Shown here: positions 9,354-19,520 of the stretch, piece after piece
Layout of the letters: every line of letters starts with the position of its first letter
Position numbering within the stretch: the stretch's first letter is position 1
Assembly: GCF_900096965.1 (NCBI RefSeq)
Contig: NZ_FMYM01000014.1
Span: 1-39,936 of the forward strand
DNA length: 39,936 nucleotides
Source: Shouchella lonarensis
GTDB taxonomy: Bacteria; Bacillota; Bacilli; Bacillales; Bacillaceae_D
Direction of reading: 5' to 3'
Made by a program: the position numbers and the translations under genes
Notes under the pieces: generated by a model
Seen by the model: the letters and a program-made list of their open reading frames with translations, nothing else
Database searches by the model: none
Told to the model about the DNA's origin: nothing

Positions 9354-9911
9354 CTAGTTAAACTTGTTCATCACATCTAAAAAAGGTTTCTCTAACCACA
9401 TATTCACCGCAGCTACGGTTTTCTGCAAAACATCTGTCACTTGTGCCGTTTCGCCTTTCCGAAAACAGCTCAATACATAATTAGCTACCGACTCCCCTTG
9501 CTCAGGACGTCCTACACCTAATCTTATTCTTTTAAATTTCTCTGTCCCTAGATGGGCAATCAATGATTTGATGCCATTATGCCCACCGGCGCTGCCTTGC
9601 TGGCGTAAGCGCATTGTACCTACAGGTAAATCTAAATCATCATAAATAACTACGATATCTTCAAGCTGTATGTTATAAAAATCAAGGAAAGGGCGCACCG
9701 ATTCACCTGAAAGATTCATATAAGTCAATGGTTTTAAGAAGTATATACGTTCTCCATTGAAACGGTACTCCCCATAAACACCTTGATGTTTACGCTGATC
9801 AATTGTCATTGCAAATTCTTTTGCACATGCATCAAGCGCCGCAAAACCAATATTATGCCGTGTCTGGTCATACTTTTTTCCGGGATTACCTAAACCTATA
9901 ACAACTTTCAT
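9354..9911 (-). CDS. pth: Peptidyl-tRNA hydrolase
   Basis: A 185-residue Pth (SpoVC in B. subtilis), which frees tRNA from prematurely released peptidyl-tRNA. Signatures: VIGLGNPGKKYDQTRHNIGFAALD with the catalytic His of TRHNIG, PLTYMNLSG, and DDLDLPVGTMRLRQQGSAGGHNGIKS. The start at 9911 (MKVVIGLGNPG) is chosen because AAAGGAAG lies about 7 bases upstream. A 23-residue in-frame extension to 9980 would run through a strong hairpin and is not conserved. Confidence 0.97.
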   Translation of the reverse strand: MKVVIGLGNPGKKYDQTRHNIGFAALDACAKEFAMTIDQRKHQGVYGEYRFNGERIYFLKPLTYMNLSGESVRPFLDFYNIQLEDIVVIYDDLDLPVGTMRLRQQGSAGGHNGIKSLIAHLGTEKFKRIRLGVGRPEQGESVANYVLSCFRKGETAQVTDVLQKTVAAVNMWLEKPFLDVMNKFN

Positions 9912-9944
9912 CTTAAATACTTCCTTTCTCAACATATAAGGAGC

Positions 9945-9968
9945 AGCCTCCTGCAGAAGCAGGAGGCT
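9945..9968 (-). terminator. strong hairpin between rplY/ctc and pth
   Basis: Perfect 10-base arms AGCCTCCTGC and GCAGGAGGCT with a four-base loop. No T-run follows on the minus strand, so it may be an RNA-stability or partial termination element rather than a full terminator. Confidence 0.55.
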
Positions 9969-10023
9969 ACGAACGAACACGCCAAGAGCGTAGATTGACC
10001 GTGTTTAACTCCTCATGACAGTT

Positions 10024-10641
10024 TTATGATGCATCTGCACTTGCCTCCGCCTCTTGATCGCCTTCCTCTGTCTCTTTAGGCTCAGCTGTCTCAACCGCCG
10101 GAGGTTGCACTGCCACAACTGTATCTTCGTCTTCATTGATAATGTGAACAGCAACATTTGGGCGAACATGCGCAACATGCAGCACATCACCAATTTGCAA
10201 CTGAGAGATATCAACCGTAATACTTGCTGGAATATCGGCCGGTAAACAGCGCACTGTCAGTTCATGTAACTGATGGTTAAGCAAACCTCCCTGTGACACA
10301 CCAGGTGAGTCTCCTTCTATATGGACAGGAACTTGAGCTTGAATCTCATTTAACATGTCTACTTCAAAAAAATCAATGTGAAGATAGTCGTTTTTAAGTG
10401 GGTCTTTTTGCACAGCCTGAATCATCACTTGATAACTTTGATCATTTTCAACATCCAACTTCAACAATCCATTCTGCCCAATTTCACGCAATAACTTCTT
10501 CAAGTCGGTATGATCAACAGCGACATTCTGACTCTCGATTTTTTTTCCGTACACAACACCCGGAACAAGCCCCTCTTTCCGTACATGTTTTGCCTTTTGT
10601 CCACGCAAGTCTTGACGCATTCGAGCATGAAGTGTTGTCAT
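10024..10641 (-). CDS. rplY: Ribosomal protein bL25, long Ctc (TL5) form
   Basis: A 205-residue bL25/Ctc protein that binds 5S rRNA. The N-terminal L25 domain (HARMRQDLRGQKAKHVRKEGLVPGVVYGK, first ~95 residues) is followed by the TL5 C-terminal beta domain (IEGDSPGVSQGGLLNHQLHELTVRCLPADIPASITVDISQLQIGD). A low-complexity acidic tail (ETAEPKETEEGDQEAEASADAS) ends it. The ATG at 10639-10641, 7 bases after AAGGTG, is preferred to the GTG one codon upstream. In B. subtilis ctc is a general-stress gene; here I see a sigma-A-like promoter but no clear sigma-B one. Confidence 0.95.
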   Translation of the reverse strand: MTTLHARMRQDLRGQKAKHVRKEGLVPGVVYGKKIESQNVAVDHTDLKKLLREIGQNGLLKLDVENDQSYQVMIQAVQKDPLKNDYLHIDFFEVDMLNEIQAQVPVHIEGDSPGVSQGGLLNHQLHELTVRCLPADIPASITVDISQLQIGDVLHVAHVRPNVAVHIINEDEDTVVAVQPPAVETAEPKETEEGDQEAEASADAS

Positions 10642-10672
10642 CACTTTTCACCTTGCCTTTCTTAAATAAAGT

Positions 10673-10702
10673 TTAATACACATTGACACCATTTCCTGTC
10701 AA
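10673..10702 (-). promoter_or_regulatory. sigma-A promoter of rplY/ctc
   Basis: TTGACA (10697-10702), 18 bases, TATTAA (10673-10678) on the minus strand, 32 bases before the start codon. The rest of the 240-base prs-ctc gap holds a small CTTTGG/CCAAAG hairpin without a T-run and nothing else I can name. Confidence 0.65.
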
Positions 10703-10881
10703 ATAACGATTACTTGACGCCAACGCTATCTATGATGTACTTCTTTTCTCTTTGTAATAAGAGTTTTGGCTCGGCTCTTTCTTTGGCTATCCAAAGCTTG
10801 ATGTGTCTCTTGACGTCAAACACCTTTGTCAGAACAAAATAAAGTCTATATAGAAGTCCTCTCTAAGGCTTATCTCCTCCT

Positions 10882-11832
10882 TTAATTAAATAACGTTGAA
10901 ACTGAAGCGTCCTCATGCACACGAATGATCGCTTCCGCCATTAATGGTGCAACCGACAATTGAGTGATGTTTGCTCCTTGCTGCCCGTCTTTTAAGGCAA
11001 TCGTATTCGTTACGACCAATTCCTTAATCTTCGAGTGACGGATGCGCTCAATTGCTGGTCCCGAAAGAACAGGATGTGTACAGCAAGCATAGACTTCTTT
11101 TGCACCTTGCTCTATTAATGCATTCGCCGCAAGTGTAATTGTTCCTGCCGTATCGATAATATCATCTATAATAATTGCCGTTTTCCCTTCAATGTGACCC
11201 ACAATGTTCATCACTTCTGCAACATTTGGTTCTGGTCGTCGCTTGTCAATAATGGCAATAGGTGCTTTTAAGCGATCTGCCATCTTGCGCGCCCGCACGA
11301 CCCCTCCGTGATCAGGCGAAACAACAACAATGTCCTCTAACCCTTTGCTTTCAAAGTACGTGGATAAAATTGGCACACCCATTAATTGATCTACTGGAAT
11401 ATCAAAAAAACCTTGGATTTGCGTCGCATGCAAGTCCAGTGTAAGCAAACGCGTCGCGCCCGCTTTCTCTAATAAATTCGCAACCAATTTCGCTGTGATC
11501 GGTTCCCGTGCCCGGGCTTTACGGTCTTGACGCGCATAACCATAATAAGGCATCACCACATTAATTGTCCGCGCCGATGCACGCTTTAATGCGTCAATCA
11601 TAATAAGCAATTCCATCAAATGTTCGTTTGCTGGTGCAGATGTCGATTGAATTAAATATACATCACAGCCTCGAATACTCTCTTCAATATTAATCTGCAC
11701 TTCTCCATCACTAAAACGCATCACTGAGTTTTTCCCAAGTGAGATACCGATATTTTGAGCAATTTCCGCTGCCAATGCTTTATTAGAATTAAGCGTAAAT
11801 ACCTTTAAGCTAGGATCGCTATAATTTGCCAT
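10882..11832 (-). CDS. prs: Ribose-phosphate pyrophosphokinase
   Basis: A 316-residue class I PRPP synthetase, one residue off the usual B. subtilis length. It makes phosphoribosyl pyrophosphate from ribose 5-phosphate and ATP for purine, pyrimidine, His, Trp and NAD synthesis. Motifs: [25 protein letters not shown] near the N-terminus, the metal/ribose site [18 protein letters not shown] (about 130-147), PDHGG and the PRPP loop [11 protein letters not shown] (about 217-227). GGAGG precedes the ATG by about 12 bases. It is 24 bases behind glmU and surely co-transcribed with it. Confidence 0.98.
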   Translation of the reverse strand: MANYSDPSLKVFTLNSNKALAAEIAQNIGISLGKNSVMRFSDGEVQINIEESIRGCDVYLIQSTSAPANEHLMELLIMIDALKRASARTINVVMPYYGYARQDRKARAREPITAKLVANLLEKAGATRLLTLDLHATQIQGFFDIPVDQLMGVPILSTYFESKGLEDIVVVSPDHGGVVRARKMADRLKAPIAIIDKRRPEPNVAEVMNIVGHIEGKTAIIIDDIIDTAGTITLAANALIEQGAKEVYACCTHPVLSGPAIERIRHSKIKELVVTNTIALKDGQQGANITQLSVAPLMAEAIIRVHEDASVSTLFN

Positions 11833-11856
11833 TTGTTCAAAGAACCTCCAGTAAAA

Positions 11857-13221
11857 TTATCTGTCTTTTTTCACATAATTTTCTTTGTTGACTTGTCGTG
11901 CTCGACCAATCGCAAGCGCATGATCGGGAACTGTTTCCGTAATGGTTGAACCAGCGGCAACAAATGCTTCTTTCCCTATTTCCACAGGTGCAATTAAATT
12001 TGTTCCTGAACCAACAAAAGCACCTGCGCGTATGATTGTTTCCCATTTATTCTCTCCGTCATAATTAACTGTCACAACGCCACAGCCAATATTCACATCT
12101 TCCCCCACATTCGCATCACCAATGTAACTTAAATGGGATACTTTACTACGTTCCGCAAGTGTCGTTTTTTTCAATTCAACAAAATTACCAACCTTTGCAT
12201 CACAACCTATAACAGAACCTGGACGAATATGGGCAAATGGTCCAATCGTCACCCCTGATGCAATTTGACTTTTTGTAACCACTGATTGGCGAATACACAC
12301 ATTGTCTCCTACATGAGCCTCTTCTATCTCAGTCCCCGACTCGATCCGACAACCTTCTCCAATGACCGTTGTTCCTTTTATGACGCATCCTGGTGCAATG
12401 GTTGTGTCTCTTCCAATATTTGCATCAACAGAAATGTACGTTGTTGTTGGATCGATGAGTGTTACGCCTTCTCTCATCCACCGGGCGTTAATGCGTGCAC
12501 GCATGAGCGCCTCAGCTTCTGATAACGCCACGCGGTCATTGACACCTAATGTATCCGCAAAGTGATCCGTGCGATAAGCAGCAATTTTTTCTCCTTGCTG
12601 CTGTAAAATTCCGATCACATCTGGTAAATAATACTCACCTTGTACATTTTCGTTTGTCACACGCGTTAACGCTTCAAAAAGCACTTCATTATCAAAACAA
12701 TATGTGCCGGTATTAATTTCTTTTGTTGCCCGTTCGGATTCATTTGCATCTTTATGCTCAACAATTCGTTCCACATCACCGGCCGTTCCACGTATAATGC
12801 GTCCGTAACCTGTTGCATCATCAGCAATGGCTGTTAACACCGTCGCTTTTGCTTCACGCGCCTCATGTGTTTGGATGAGCTTGCGAATTGTATCCGCTTG
12901 TAATAAAGGCGTATCACCACACAATACAACCGTCGTTCCTTTACGCCCGACAAATAGTGACTCTGCACAACGAACAGCATGACCGGTACCGAGCTGTTCA
13001 TTTTGCAAAACAAAATGAACATTTTGTGACAGCGTCTCTTTTACTTGTGCCGCACCATGTCCAACAATGACTGCAGTCTCATCAAAACCCACTTCTTGCA
13101 CTTGGTCGACCACGTGAGACACCATAGGTTTGCCACAAACGTGGTGTAGCACCTTATATAGCTTTGATTTCATTCGTGTTCCTTGTCCTGCTGCCAAAAT
13201 TATTGCAAATCTACCGCTCAT
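11857..13221 (-). CDS. glmU: Bifunctional GlmU: GlcN-1-P acetyltransferase / GlcNAc-1-P uridylyltransferase
   Basis: A 454-residue enzyme making UDP-GlcNAc for peptidoglycan and teichoic acids. The N-terminal pyrophosphorylase carries [26 protein letters not shown] (about 8-33). The C-terminal left-handed beta helix of hexapeptide repeats (for example [25 protein letters not shown]) performs CoA-dependent acetylation, with [28 protein letters not shown] as its active-site region. AGGAGGG precedes the ATG. It has its own promoter, because spoVG upstream is closed by a good terminator. Confidence 0.98.
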   Translation of the reverse strand: MSGRFAIILAAGQGTRMKSKLYKVLHHVCGKPMVSHVVDQVQEVGFDETAVIVGHGAAQVKETLSQNVHFVLQNEQLGTGHAVRCAESLFVGRKGTTVVLCGDTPLLQADTIRKLIQTHEAREAKATVLTAIADDATGYGRIIRGTAGDVERIVEHKDANESERATKEINTGTYCFDNEVLFEALTRVTNENVQGEYYLPDVIGILQQQGEKIAAYRTDHFADTLGVNDRVALSEAEALMRARINARWMREGVTLIDPTTTYISVDANIGRDTTIAPGCVIKGTTVIGEGCRIESGTEIEEAHVGDNVCIRQSVVTKSQIASGVTIGPFAHIRPGSVIGCDAKVGNFVELKKTTLAERSKVSHLSYIGDANVGEDVNIGCGVVTVNYDGENKWETIIRAGAFVGSGTNLIAPVEIGKEAFVAAGSTITETVPDHALAIGRARQVNKENYVKKDR

Positions 13222-13253
13222 TTTGTCCCTCCTGGCATTTCATTGTCATTCAA

Positions 13254-13282
13254 ACTATACTCTAAAAAACGCGTGATTTCAA
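13254..13282 (-). promoter_or_regulatory. sigma-A promoter of glmU-prs
   Basis: Minus strand TTGAAA (13277-13282), 17 bases, TATAGT (13254-13259), 33 bases before the glmU start and downstream of the spoVG terminator. Confidence 0.75.
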
Positions 13283-13372
13283 GGGATTGACAAGCAAGCA
13301 AAAAGAAATTCATTACTGGGCGTTTGCTGTGTCTCATAAAGAAAGTTCTTTTGTAGAAATGAATGCGCTATC

Positions 13373-13403
13373 AAAAAAAGCTAACCTCAGTTTCAGGTTA
13401 GCT
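13373..13403 (-). terminator. rho-independent terminator of spoVG
   Basis: Perfect 9-base arms AGCTAACCT/AGGTTAGCT (13379-13403) followed on the minus strand by a run of T. It makes spoVG a single-gene unit. Confidence 0.9.
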
Positions 13404-13452
13404 CTATACCTCTTAGCTCTCCATTTCTAAAATATTTGATTTTAACTTTGAG

Positions 13453-13749
13453 TTATGACGCACCCGCTTCTTCATAACTTTCAGCCCTCATGTATGCGCC
13501 TACACGGTCGTACTCATTCATAACGGCTACTTGAATCTTTTCACGCGTGTGAGAAGAAATAGGGTGCGCAATGTCTCTAAATTCCCCATCCGGGGTGCGT
13601 TTACTTGGCATCGCTACGAACAAGCCGTTGTTGCCATCAATTACACGGATGTCATGGACGACAAACTCATGATCAATTGTAATTGAGGCAATGGCCCGCA
13701 TCCTACCTTCTGTTTGAACCCGACGCAACCTGACATCTGTAATTTCCAT
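13453..13749 (-). CDS. spoVG: SpoVG, regulator of sporulation septation
   Basis: A 98-residue SpoVG, a small DNA/RNA-binding regulator involved in asymmetric septation and, in other Firmicutes, in virulence and capsule control. It opens with [57 protein letters not shown], the family signature, and then DIAHPI. The ATG at 13747-13749, 8 bases after GGAGAG, gives the normal length; the GTG three codons upstream is less likely. Located between ridA and glmU, with its own sigma-H-like promoter and terminator. Confidence 0.97.
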   Translation of the reverse strand: MEITDVRLRRVQTEGRMRAIASITIDHEFVVHDIRVIDGNNGLFVAMPSKRTPDGEFRDIAHPISSHTREKIQVAVMNEYDRVGAYMRAESYEEAGAS

Positions 13750-13785
13750 GTTGTTCACTCTCCTTATCGTCTTCCTGTATACTCA

Positions 13786-13810
13786 ATTCGCGATAAACGA
13801 GGGATTCCCT
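13786..13810 (-). promoter_or_regulatory. candidate sigma-H promoter of spoVG
   Basis: Minus strand AGGGAAT (13804-13810) and GAAT (13786-13789) resemble the sigma-H -35 (AGGAwwT) and -10 (GAAT) elements at a plausible spacing. In B. subtilis spoVG is the classic sigma-H gene. The -35 has one clear mismatch. Confidence 0.55.
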
Positions 13811-13850
13811 CTGTGAAAATGCACATTACACAGAAAAATTTTTCCGGACT

Positions 13851-13877
13851 AAAAAACCTCCTATATACATAGAAGGT
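13851..13877 (-). terminator. terminator of the purR-ridA operon
   Basis: Stem ACCTTCTAT/ATAGGAGGT (13856-13877, one G-U pair), then six T on the minus strand, 9 bases after the ridA stop codon. Confidence 0.85.
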
Positions 13878-13885
13878 GGAAAAAT

Positions 13886-14257
13886 TTACACTAGCGCCAT
13901 CACTTCAATTTCAATTAAAACATCTTTTGGTAAACGTGCCACTTCCACACAAGAGCGCGCAGGTTGATGGTCCCTAAAATATTCTCCATACACCTCATTA
14001 ATGCGTGGAAAATCATCCATATTTTTAATAAACACCGTTGCTTTGACGACGTTGTCAAAGGAAGAACCTGCCGCTTGCAAAACGGCCTGTAAATTTGCAA
14101 AAACTTGACGTGTTTGCTCTTCCACTGAACCAGCTACCAATGCTCCTGTCGCTGTCAAAGGGATTTGACCTGAGCTATAAAACATATTGCCAACTACAAT
14201 TCCTTGCGAGTATGGTCCAATTGCTTGTGGTGCTTCATTTGTATGAATCTTTTTCAT
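13886..14257 (-). CDS. ridA: RidA family enamine/imine deaminase (YabJ)
   Basis: A 123-residue RidA/YjgF protein that hydrolyses reactive 2-aminoacrylate-type enamines. It has the family pattern [12 protein letters not shown] near the N-terminus, [41 protein letters not shown], and the conserved Arg of [20 protein letters not shown] that holds the substrate carboxylate. The first 23 bases overlap the end of purR, so the two are translationally coupled. In B. subtilis yabJ is likewise in the purR operon and helps PurR repression. Confidence 0.96.
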   Translation of the reverse strand: MKKIHTNEAPQAIGPYSQGIVVGNMFYSSGQIPLTATGALVAGSVEEQTRQVFANLQAVLQAAGSSFDNVVKATVFIKNMDDFPRINEVYGEYFRDHQPARSCVEVARLPKDVLIEIEVMALV

Positions 14258-15092
14258 CTGTATGCTCCCTCATTTTCATTAAAATATTGCCGGCCTCCAC
14301 TTGTATATGCCGGTCTTTCACATCAACTCGGGCCAATTTCGTTAATGACACGTAACCGTCAATTAATTTTTCCTTTACATCGGCTGTTTCGACGAGTACA
14401 CCCGTTCCAATGACTTCGGCGTGGAATTCAGCAAGTAAGTCCATCATACCACGAATCGTGCCACCCGCTTTCATAAAATCATCCACAATAAACACTTTCG
14501 ACCCTGGCGTCAAACTACGACGCGCTAGTGTCATTGTCTGCACACGATTGGAAGAACCAGAAGCATAGTTGACACTCACCGTCGCCCCTTCTGTCAATCG
14601 ATGATCACGACGAACAATGCAGACAGGGGCATTTAATTGATGACCAAGTGCATAGGCAAGAGGAATCCCTTTTGTCGCTACCGTCATCACCGCGTCTACC
14701 TGCGTATGCGCAAGCAACGCAGCAAACAAACGTCCCACCTCATGCATAAGTCGCGGATGACCCAGTAAGTCCATCATATACAAATACCCGCCTGGTAAAA
14801 TACGATCGGGATCATGTAATGTAGCAACAAGTTTGTCAATTAAAGTGTTGGCCTCGGAAATGCTCATCTTCGGTAAAAATTTTACCCCACCACTGGCACC
14901 TGCCATCGTTTGTAACGTCCCACGACCGTCAGCTTCTAGCATGTCTTTCATCATCACTAAGTCTTCACTAATTGATGACTTCGCTGCACCATAACGATTT
15001 GCAAATTGTGTCAGTGAGCGCACTTCATGTGGGTGCTGTAATAAGTCATACGTCATATGAACAAGACGCTCACTTCTTTTTAATTTCTTCAT
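14235..15092 (-). CDS. purR: Purine operon repressor PurR (PRPP-responsive)
   Basis: A 285-residue PurR, the same length as in B. subtilis. It represses pur genes and is released by PRPP, the product of prs nearby. A winged-helix N-terminal domain (first ~75 residues, with [17 protein letters not shown] as recognition region) precedes a phosphoribosyltransferase-like domain with [12 protein letters not shown] and the PRPP-loop [17 protein letters not shown]. The start [11 protein letters not shown] at 15092 has GGAGG 4-5 bases upstream; the in-frame GTG at 15113 lies before that site. It diverges from ispE. Confidence 0.96.
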   Translation of the reverse strand: MKKLKRSERLVHMTYDLLQHPHEVRSLTQFANRYGAAKSSISEDLVMMKDMLEADGRGTLQTMAGASGGVKFLPKMSISEANTLIDKLVATLHDPDRILPGGYLYMMDLLGHPRLMHEVGRLFAALLAHTQVDAVMTVATKGIPLAYALGHQLNAPVCIVRRDHRLTEGATVSVNYASGSSNRVQTMTLARRSLTPGSKVFIVDDFMKAGGTIRGMMDLLAEFHAEVIGTGVLVETADVKEKLIDGYVSLTKLARVDVKDRHIQVEAGNILMKMREHTDEKDSYK

Positions 15093-15127
15093 ATATCCTC
15101 CGTCACTAAACACGAATATTTACGTAC

Positions 15128-15157
15128 AATATATCATCTTTATACGGATTAAGGCAA
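15128..15157 (-). promoter_or_regulatory. candidate purR promoter with nearby PurBox-like site
   Basis: Minus strand TTGCCT (15152-15157), 18 bases, TATATT (15128-15133). Just downstream, AAACACGAATATT (15108-15120, plus strand) matches 10 of 13 positions of the Bacillus PurBox as I recall it, which would fit autoregulation. I did not find the expected second, inverted PurBox with confidence. Confidence 0.5.
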
Positions 15158-15307
15158 GAAGCCATTTGAACGAATCCGTAAAAAATGCGTAAAAGAACAA
15201 AAAAATAAGTTGTATTTGAAGGATTAAAGGATGCCTAGCGGAAAGGGTGGTATGTTTGCCACACAAATGATAAAATAACGACAGCATATTATACAGAAGG
15301 TGACAAC

Positions 15308-16165
15308 GTGAAATGTTCGATCAAAGCACCCGCAAAAATTAATTTATCGCTCGATGTCCTAAGAAAACGTACTGACGGCTATCATGAAGTCGAAATGGTC
15401 ATGACAATGGTCGATTTAGCAGATCGGATTGATCTCACATTGCGGTCAGATGCGCGTATTTCTATCGAAGTATCTGGAGGCGCCGTTCCCACAGACAAGC
15501 GGAATCTCGTTTATCAAGCAGCGGCATTGTTAAAAAGACGTTATCGTATCTCAGCTGGGGTGCATATCCATATTACAAAGCAAATACCGATCTCAGCTGG
15601 GTTAGCTGGAGGCAGTAGCGATGCAGCAGCCACATTAAAAGGACTAAATAAAATTTGGGCACTTGGTTTAACGATTGATGAGCTTGCGGTGCTCGGTGCA
15701 GAAATTGGTTCTGATGTACCATTTTGTGTATACGGAGGAACTGCCCTTGCGACAGGGCGCGGTGAGCATATTGAGCAATTGCCGTCCCCCCCTCCTATGT
15801 GGGTCGTTTTAGCAAAACCCGCGCTTTCGGTTTCAACCGCCGAAGTGTACAATCGCCTAGATGTGTCCGCACTACGTCACGCTCAGACAACGGCCATGAT
15901 TGATGCACTAAAACGGAAAGATGGTGTGGCAATCTGTCATTTACTTCATAACAGCCTCGAGGAAGTCACTTTAGAGCGCTACCCAGAGGTGGCACACATT
16001 AAAGAGCAAATACAAAAGTTTGGCGCAGATGGTGTGCTAATGAGCGGAAGTGGCCCTACTGTCTTTGCATTGGTACACAAGAAGTCACGTGCCAAACGTC
16101 TCTACAATAGCTTGCGGGGATTTTGCAAAGATGTTCATGCAGTACGTTTAATCGGTGATCGTTGA
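15308..16165 (+). CDS. ispE: 4-diphosphocytidyl-2-C-methyl-D-erythritol kinase
   Basis: A 285-residue GHMP kinase of the MEP isoprenoid pathway; phosphorylates CDP-ME on the 2-hydroxyl. Motifs: [22 protein letters not shown] (substrate binding, about 7-28), the glycine-rich ATP loop [22 protein letters not shown] (about 93-114) and C-terminal [12 protein letters not shown]. Start is GTG (15308-15310) with AAGGTG 6 bases upstream. It is the only core gene here whose orientation differs from the B. subtilis arrangement: it points against sspF and away from purR, while in B. subtilis it is co-directional with both. I see no convincing promoter. Confidence 0.97.
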   Translation: MKCSIKAPAKINLSLDVLRKRTDGYHEVEMVMTMVDLADRIDLTLRSDARISIEVSGGAVPTDKRNLVYQAAALLKRRYRISAGVHIHITKQIPISAGLAGGSSDAAATLKGLNKIWALGLTIDELAVLGAEIGSDVPFCVYGGTALATGRGEHIEQLPSPPPMWVVLAKPALSVSTAEVYNRLDVSALRHAQTTAMIDALKRKDGVAICHLLHNSLEEVTLERYPEVAHIKEQIQKFGADGVLMSGSGPTVFALVHKKSRAKRLYNSLRGFCKDVHAVRLIGDR

Positions 16166-16173
16166 TCCTCAAA

Positions 16174-16218
16174 AGAAAACCCTGACGGCACGTACGAAAC
16201 GGTCCATCAGGGTTTTCT
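16174..16218. terminator. bidirectional terminator between ispE and sspF
   Basis: Twelve-base perfect arms AGAAAACCCTGA (16174-16185) and TCAGGGTTTTCT (16207-16218), with A/T-rich outer ends that give a short T-run in both directions, between two convergent genes. Confidence 0.85.
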
Positions 16219-16220
16219 TA

Positions 16221-16397
16221 CTAACGGTGACCAGTCAGCTTGTTTTCTGCAATCTCTATCGCGCGCTTCACCATATTCCCAGCGTCACGCGCACGGATGC
16301 CACCCCAACCTTCTTTCTTCACCGTATCGTAAAAGCCAAGCTCTTTTGCAAGTTCTTCCTTAAAGCTTTCTGACATCATACCACGTCTTCTGCTCAT
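16221..16397 (-). CDS. sspF: Small acid-soluble spore protein, alpha/beta type, minor (SspF)
   Basis: A 58-residue alpha/beta-type SASP, a DNA-coating protein of the dormant spore. Translation gives [20 protein letters not shown], then [20 protein letters not shown], then [30 protein letters not shown] and the [20 protein letters not shown] block are the SspF hallmarks, replacing the GPR-site region of major SASPs. AAAGGAGCGG lies about 8 bases before the ATG. It is in the conserved slot between veg and ispE. I looked for a sigma-G promoter: CATCATA upstream fits a -10, but no -35 fits it. Confidence 0.95.
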   Translation of the reverse strand: MSRRRGMMSESFKEELAKELGFYDTVKKEGWGGIRARDAGNMVKRAIEIAENKLTGHR

Positions 16398-16507
16398 CGT
16401 TCACCCGCTCCTTTCAATGTCGGTCTGCATGCCAATGCATATGATGACCGCATGTCGAATTTGGCTTTGCGCTGCATCACGCAGCATGCTTAGTTTATCT
16501 CCTTAAA

Positions 16508-16543
16508 CAAAAAAAAGACTTTCTTTTTACTGGAAAGAAAGTC
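16508..16543 (-). terminator. rho-independent terminator of veg
   Basis: Ten-base arms GACTTTCTTT/AAAGAAAGTC (16517-16543), then an eight-to-nine T run on the minus strand. It isolates veg from sspF. Confidence 0.9.
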
Positions 16544-16599
16544 CAAACATCATGCAAAAGCGGTAAAAGAACTTGTCTTATACATACACATGACAGACG

Positions 16600-16863
16600 C
16601 TAAATTAATGTCGCTTGTTTTCCATTCTCGCCAGTTAATAAAAGCTCCACCGTCTCTGTCAATACATCAGCATAGCTATAAGAAACCCGCCCAAAAGCGT
16701 TTTGTTCTTGGTCGAGTTTAATGACAAAAACCGACGGATGCGTTTCTTCAATCATTCCTGATCGTTCAGTTGTTCGTCGCCGTCCGCCATTTGCTTTCAC
16801 AGTAATTTTCTTGCCCACATTTTCATCTAGCGCTCGTTTAATATCAAGTAAAGTCTTTGCCAT
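16600..16863 (-). CDS. veg: Veg protein, biofilm-associated small protein
   Basis: An 87-residue Veg family (DUF1021) protein, SH3-like small barrel by family. In B. subtilis it is very strongly transcribed, stimulates biofilm matrix genes by acting against SinR, and affects outgrowth. The sequence [52 protein letters not shown] is the family signature. The ATG at 16861-16863 is chosen because GAGGTGG lies 8 bases upstream; a four-codon longer frame starts inside that site. Two tandem promoters and a terminator make it a strong single-gene unit. Confidence 0.95.
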   Translation of the reverse strand: MAKTLLDIKRALDENVGKKITVKANGGRRRTTERSGMIEETHPSVFVIKLDQEQNAFGRVSYSYADVLTETVELLLTGENGKQATLI

Positions 16864-16891
16864 CCCTACAACCACCTCACTCCTTCTTCAT

Positions 16892-16920
16892 ATTATACAG
16901 CACTTACATAAAAAAGTAAA
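16892..16920 (-). promoter_or_regulatory. proximal veg promoter
   Basis: Minus strand TTTACT (16915-16920), 17 bases, TATAAT (16892-16897), about 28 bases before the veg start. Confidence 0.65.
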
Positions 16921-16927
16921 ACAAAAG

Positions 16928-16957
16928 ATTATAACAAGCATGCTGTAGCTTTGTCAA
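16928..16957 (-). promoter_or_regulatory. distal veg promoter, perfect consensus hexamers
   Basis: Minus strand TTGACA (16952-16957), 18 bases, TATAAT (16928-16933). Both hexamers are perfect. veg of B. subtilis is a model strong sigma-A promoter, so high strength here is expected. Confidence 0.88.
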
Positions 16958-17021
16958 CAACTGTTTTTTTATCACATTGTTGTATAGTGTAGACCATTTT
17001 CATCTTTTTATGTATTCATTA

Positions 17022-17051
17022 TAAAAAACGCCTCTTACTTTCGAGACGTTT
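17022..17051 (-). terminator. terminator overlapping the end of yabG
   Basis: Arms AAACGTCTC/GAGGCGTTT (17026-17051, one G-U pair) followed by a T-run on the minus strand. The yabG stop codon (17035-17037) is in the hairpin loop. Confidence 0.85.
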
Positions 17052-17904
17052 CCTCTTTAAGGGGGATACCCAATCGCATGGCACCCCGTGTTTCAATGCC
17101 ACCTAAACCTTTTTGACCCGTAATGGTGTTACGAACAACCTCCCACAAATTCGTGACTTCTGTAAAAGACATGCGACTAAGACGAGAGACGATATACACT
17201 GGGTCTAACGCATGAATATTAACTCGGTCAGGAGAACTGGCAAAATTTGCTCCCGCTTTAATTAAAGCTTCAAAATGTGACTGGCATGCGCCAGCAAAAA
17301 TCATCAAGTCATCATAACCCCTTGTCAAACCGCGCGCAATACGTACACATTCCACAAAATAGCGCGTATGACGATACGCTTTTAAATCCTCCCGTGATCC
17401 TCGATTTTTTAAGTAAGCATCATGTCCGGTGACAACTAAAATATCGGGCTGAACCATCTCTAGGAGTGAGGCAATCTGTGTGGGCATTTTCTTTTCATCC
17501 AAATGTACGCCATATACCGGTACACCAAGCCTTTCATATAAAACAGTGCAGCGATCTAAATAATTGGCATCGCCATCAATATGCAATACACGTCCTCTCA
17601 GTTCAAAAAAGTCAGGGTCATCTTCATAACCAGCAGTTGCCTGATATTCTTGCCGCCGCTGCATTAATTTCGCGTCTTGTCTGAATAAACGATAGGAAGT
17701 ATCCTCCATCTTTTTCGTACGTTGCTTTTCTATTTGGCGCTCTTGTGTTGACAGGACTTTCAAATCCGTCAGGGGCGCATCAGCAAGTAATCGTATATCT
17801 TCACCAGCTAACGTTGCTTCCTTATCGTTCATTGCGATGATGCGGAATAATATATCACACTGGTAAGAGAGACGTCCTACTACATCACCGACCTGAATTG
17901 TCAT
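17035..17904 (-). CDS. yabG: Sporulation-specific protease YabG
   Basis: A 289-residue YabG cysteine protease, which processes spore coat proteins such as SpoIVA, YrbA/SafA and CotT in the mother cell. The family core is clear: LRGRVLHIDGDANYLDRCTVLYERLGVPVYGVHLDEKKMPTQIASLL, DILVVTGHDAY, FAGACQSHFEALIKAGANFASSP and NIHALDPVYIV, with catalytic Cys and His expected in the GACQSHF and GHDAY motifs. Start at 17904 (MTIQVGDVV) or the adjacent ATG at 17907. GGAGG is 4-7 bases upstream, and a sigma-K-like promoter at 17925-17952 would start transcription downstream of the earlier ATG at 17925. Confidence 0.95.
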   Translation of the reverse strand: MTIQVGDVVGRLSYQCDILFRIIAMNDKEATLAGEDIRLLADAPLTDLKVLSTQERQIEKQRTKKMEDTSYRLFRQDAKLMQRRQEYQATAGYEDDPDFFELRGRVLHIDGDANYLDRCTVLYERLGVPVYGVHLDEKKMPTQIASLLEMVQPDILVVTGHDAYLKNRGSREDLKAYRHTRYFVECVRIARGLTRGYDDLMIFAGACQSHFEALIKAGANFASSPDRVNIHALDPVYIVSRLSRMSFTEVTNLWEVVRNTITGQKGLGGIETRGAMRLGIPLKEETSRK

Positions 17905-17924
17905 CATCCTTCCTCCTCTGCTCA

Positions 17925-17952
17925 TAGCCTATGACTATATTAAGGATGATGT
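17925..17952 (-). promoter_or_regulatory. candidate sigma-K promoter of yabG
   Basis: Minus strand AC (17951-17952), 17 bases, CATAGGCTA (17925-17933), matching the sigma-K -10 CATAnnnTA and the minimal -35 AC. yabG is a sigma-K gene in B. subtilis. Confidence 0.55.
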
Positions 17953-17978
17953 GTGTCTTTTTTCACGATTTGAAAACA

Positions 17979-19428
<1,450 letters not shown>

Positions 19429-19478
19429 TTTTATAAACCCCTATTTACTCATCTTGCTTTATTGTAGCCTGTTTCAAG

Positions 19479-19513
19479 TAAAAAAAAAAGTAAGTACTTA
19501 AAAGTACTTACTT
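19479..19513 (-). terminator. rho-independent terminator of the rpfB-like gene
   Basis: Perfect 11-base arms AAGTAAGTACT/AGTACTTACTT (19488-19513) with a four-base loop, followed by nine or more T on the minus strand. Confidence 0.93.
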
Positions 19514-19520
19514 CAACACG

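Noticed and set aside
16398-16505. CATCATA upstream of sspF as a sigma-G -10
   Set aside because: No acceptable -35 (GnATR) lies 17-18 bases upstream; left out as a feature though sigma-G control is likely by family.
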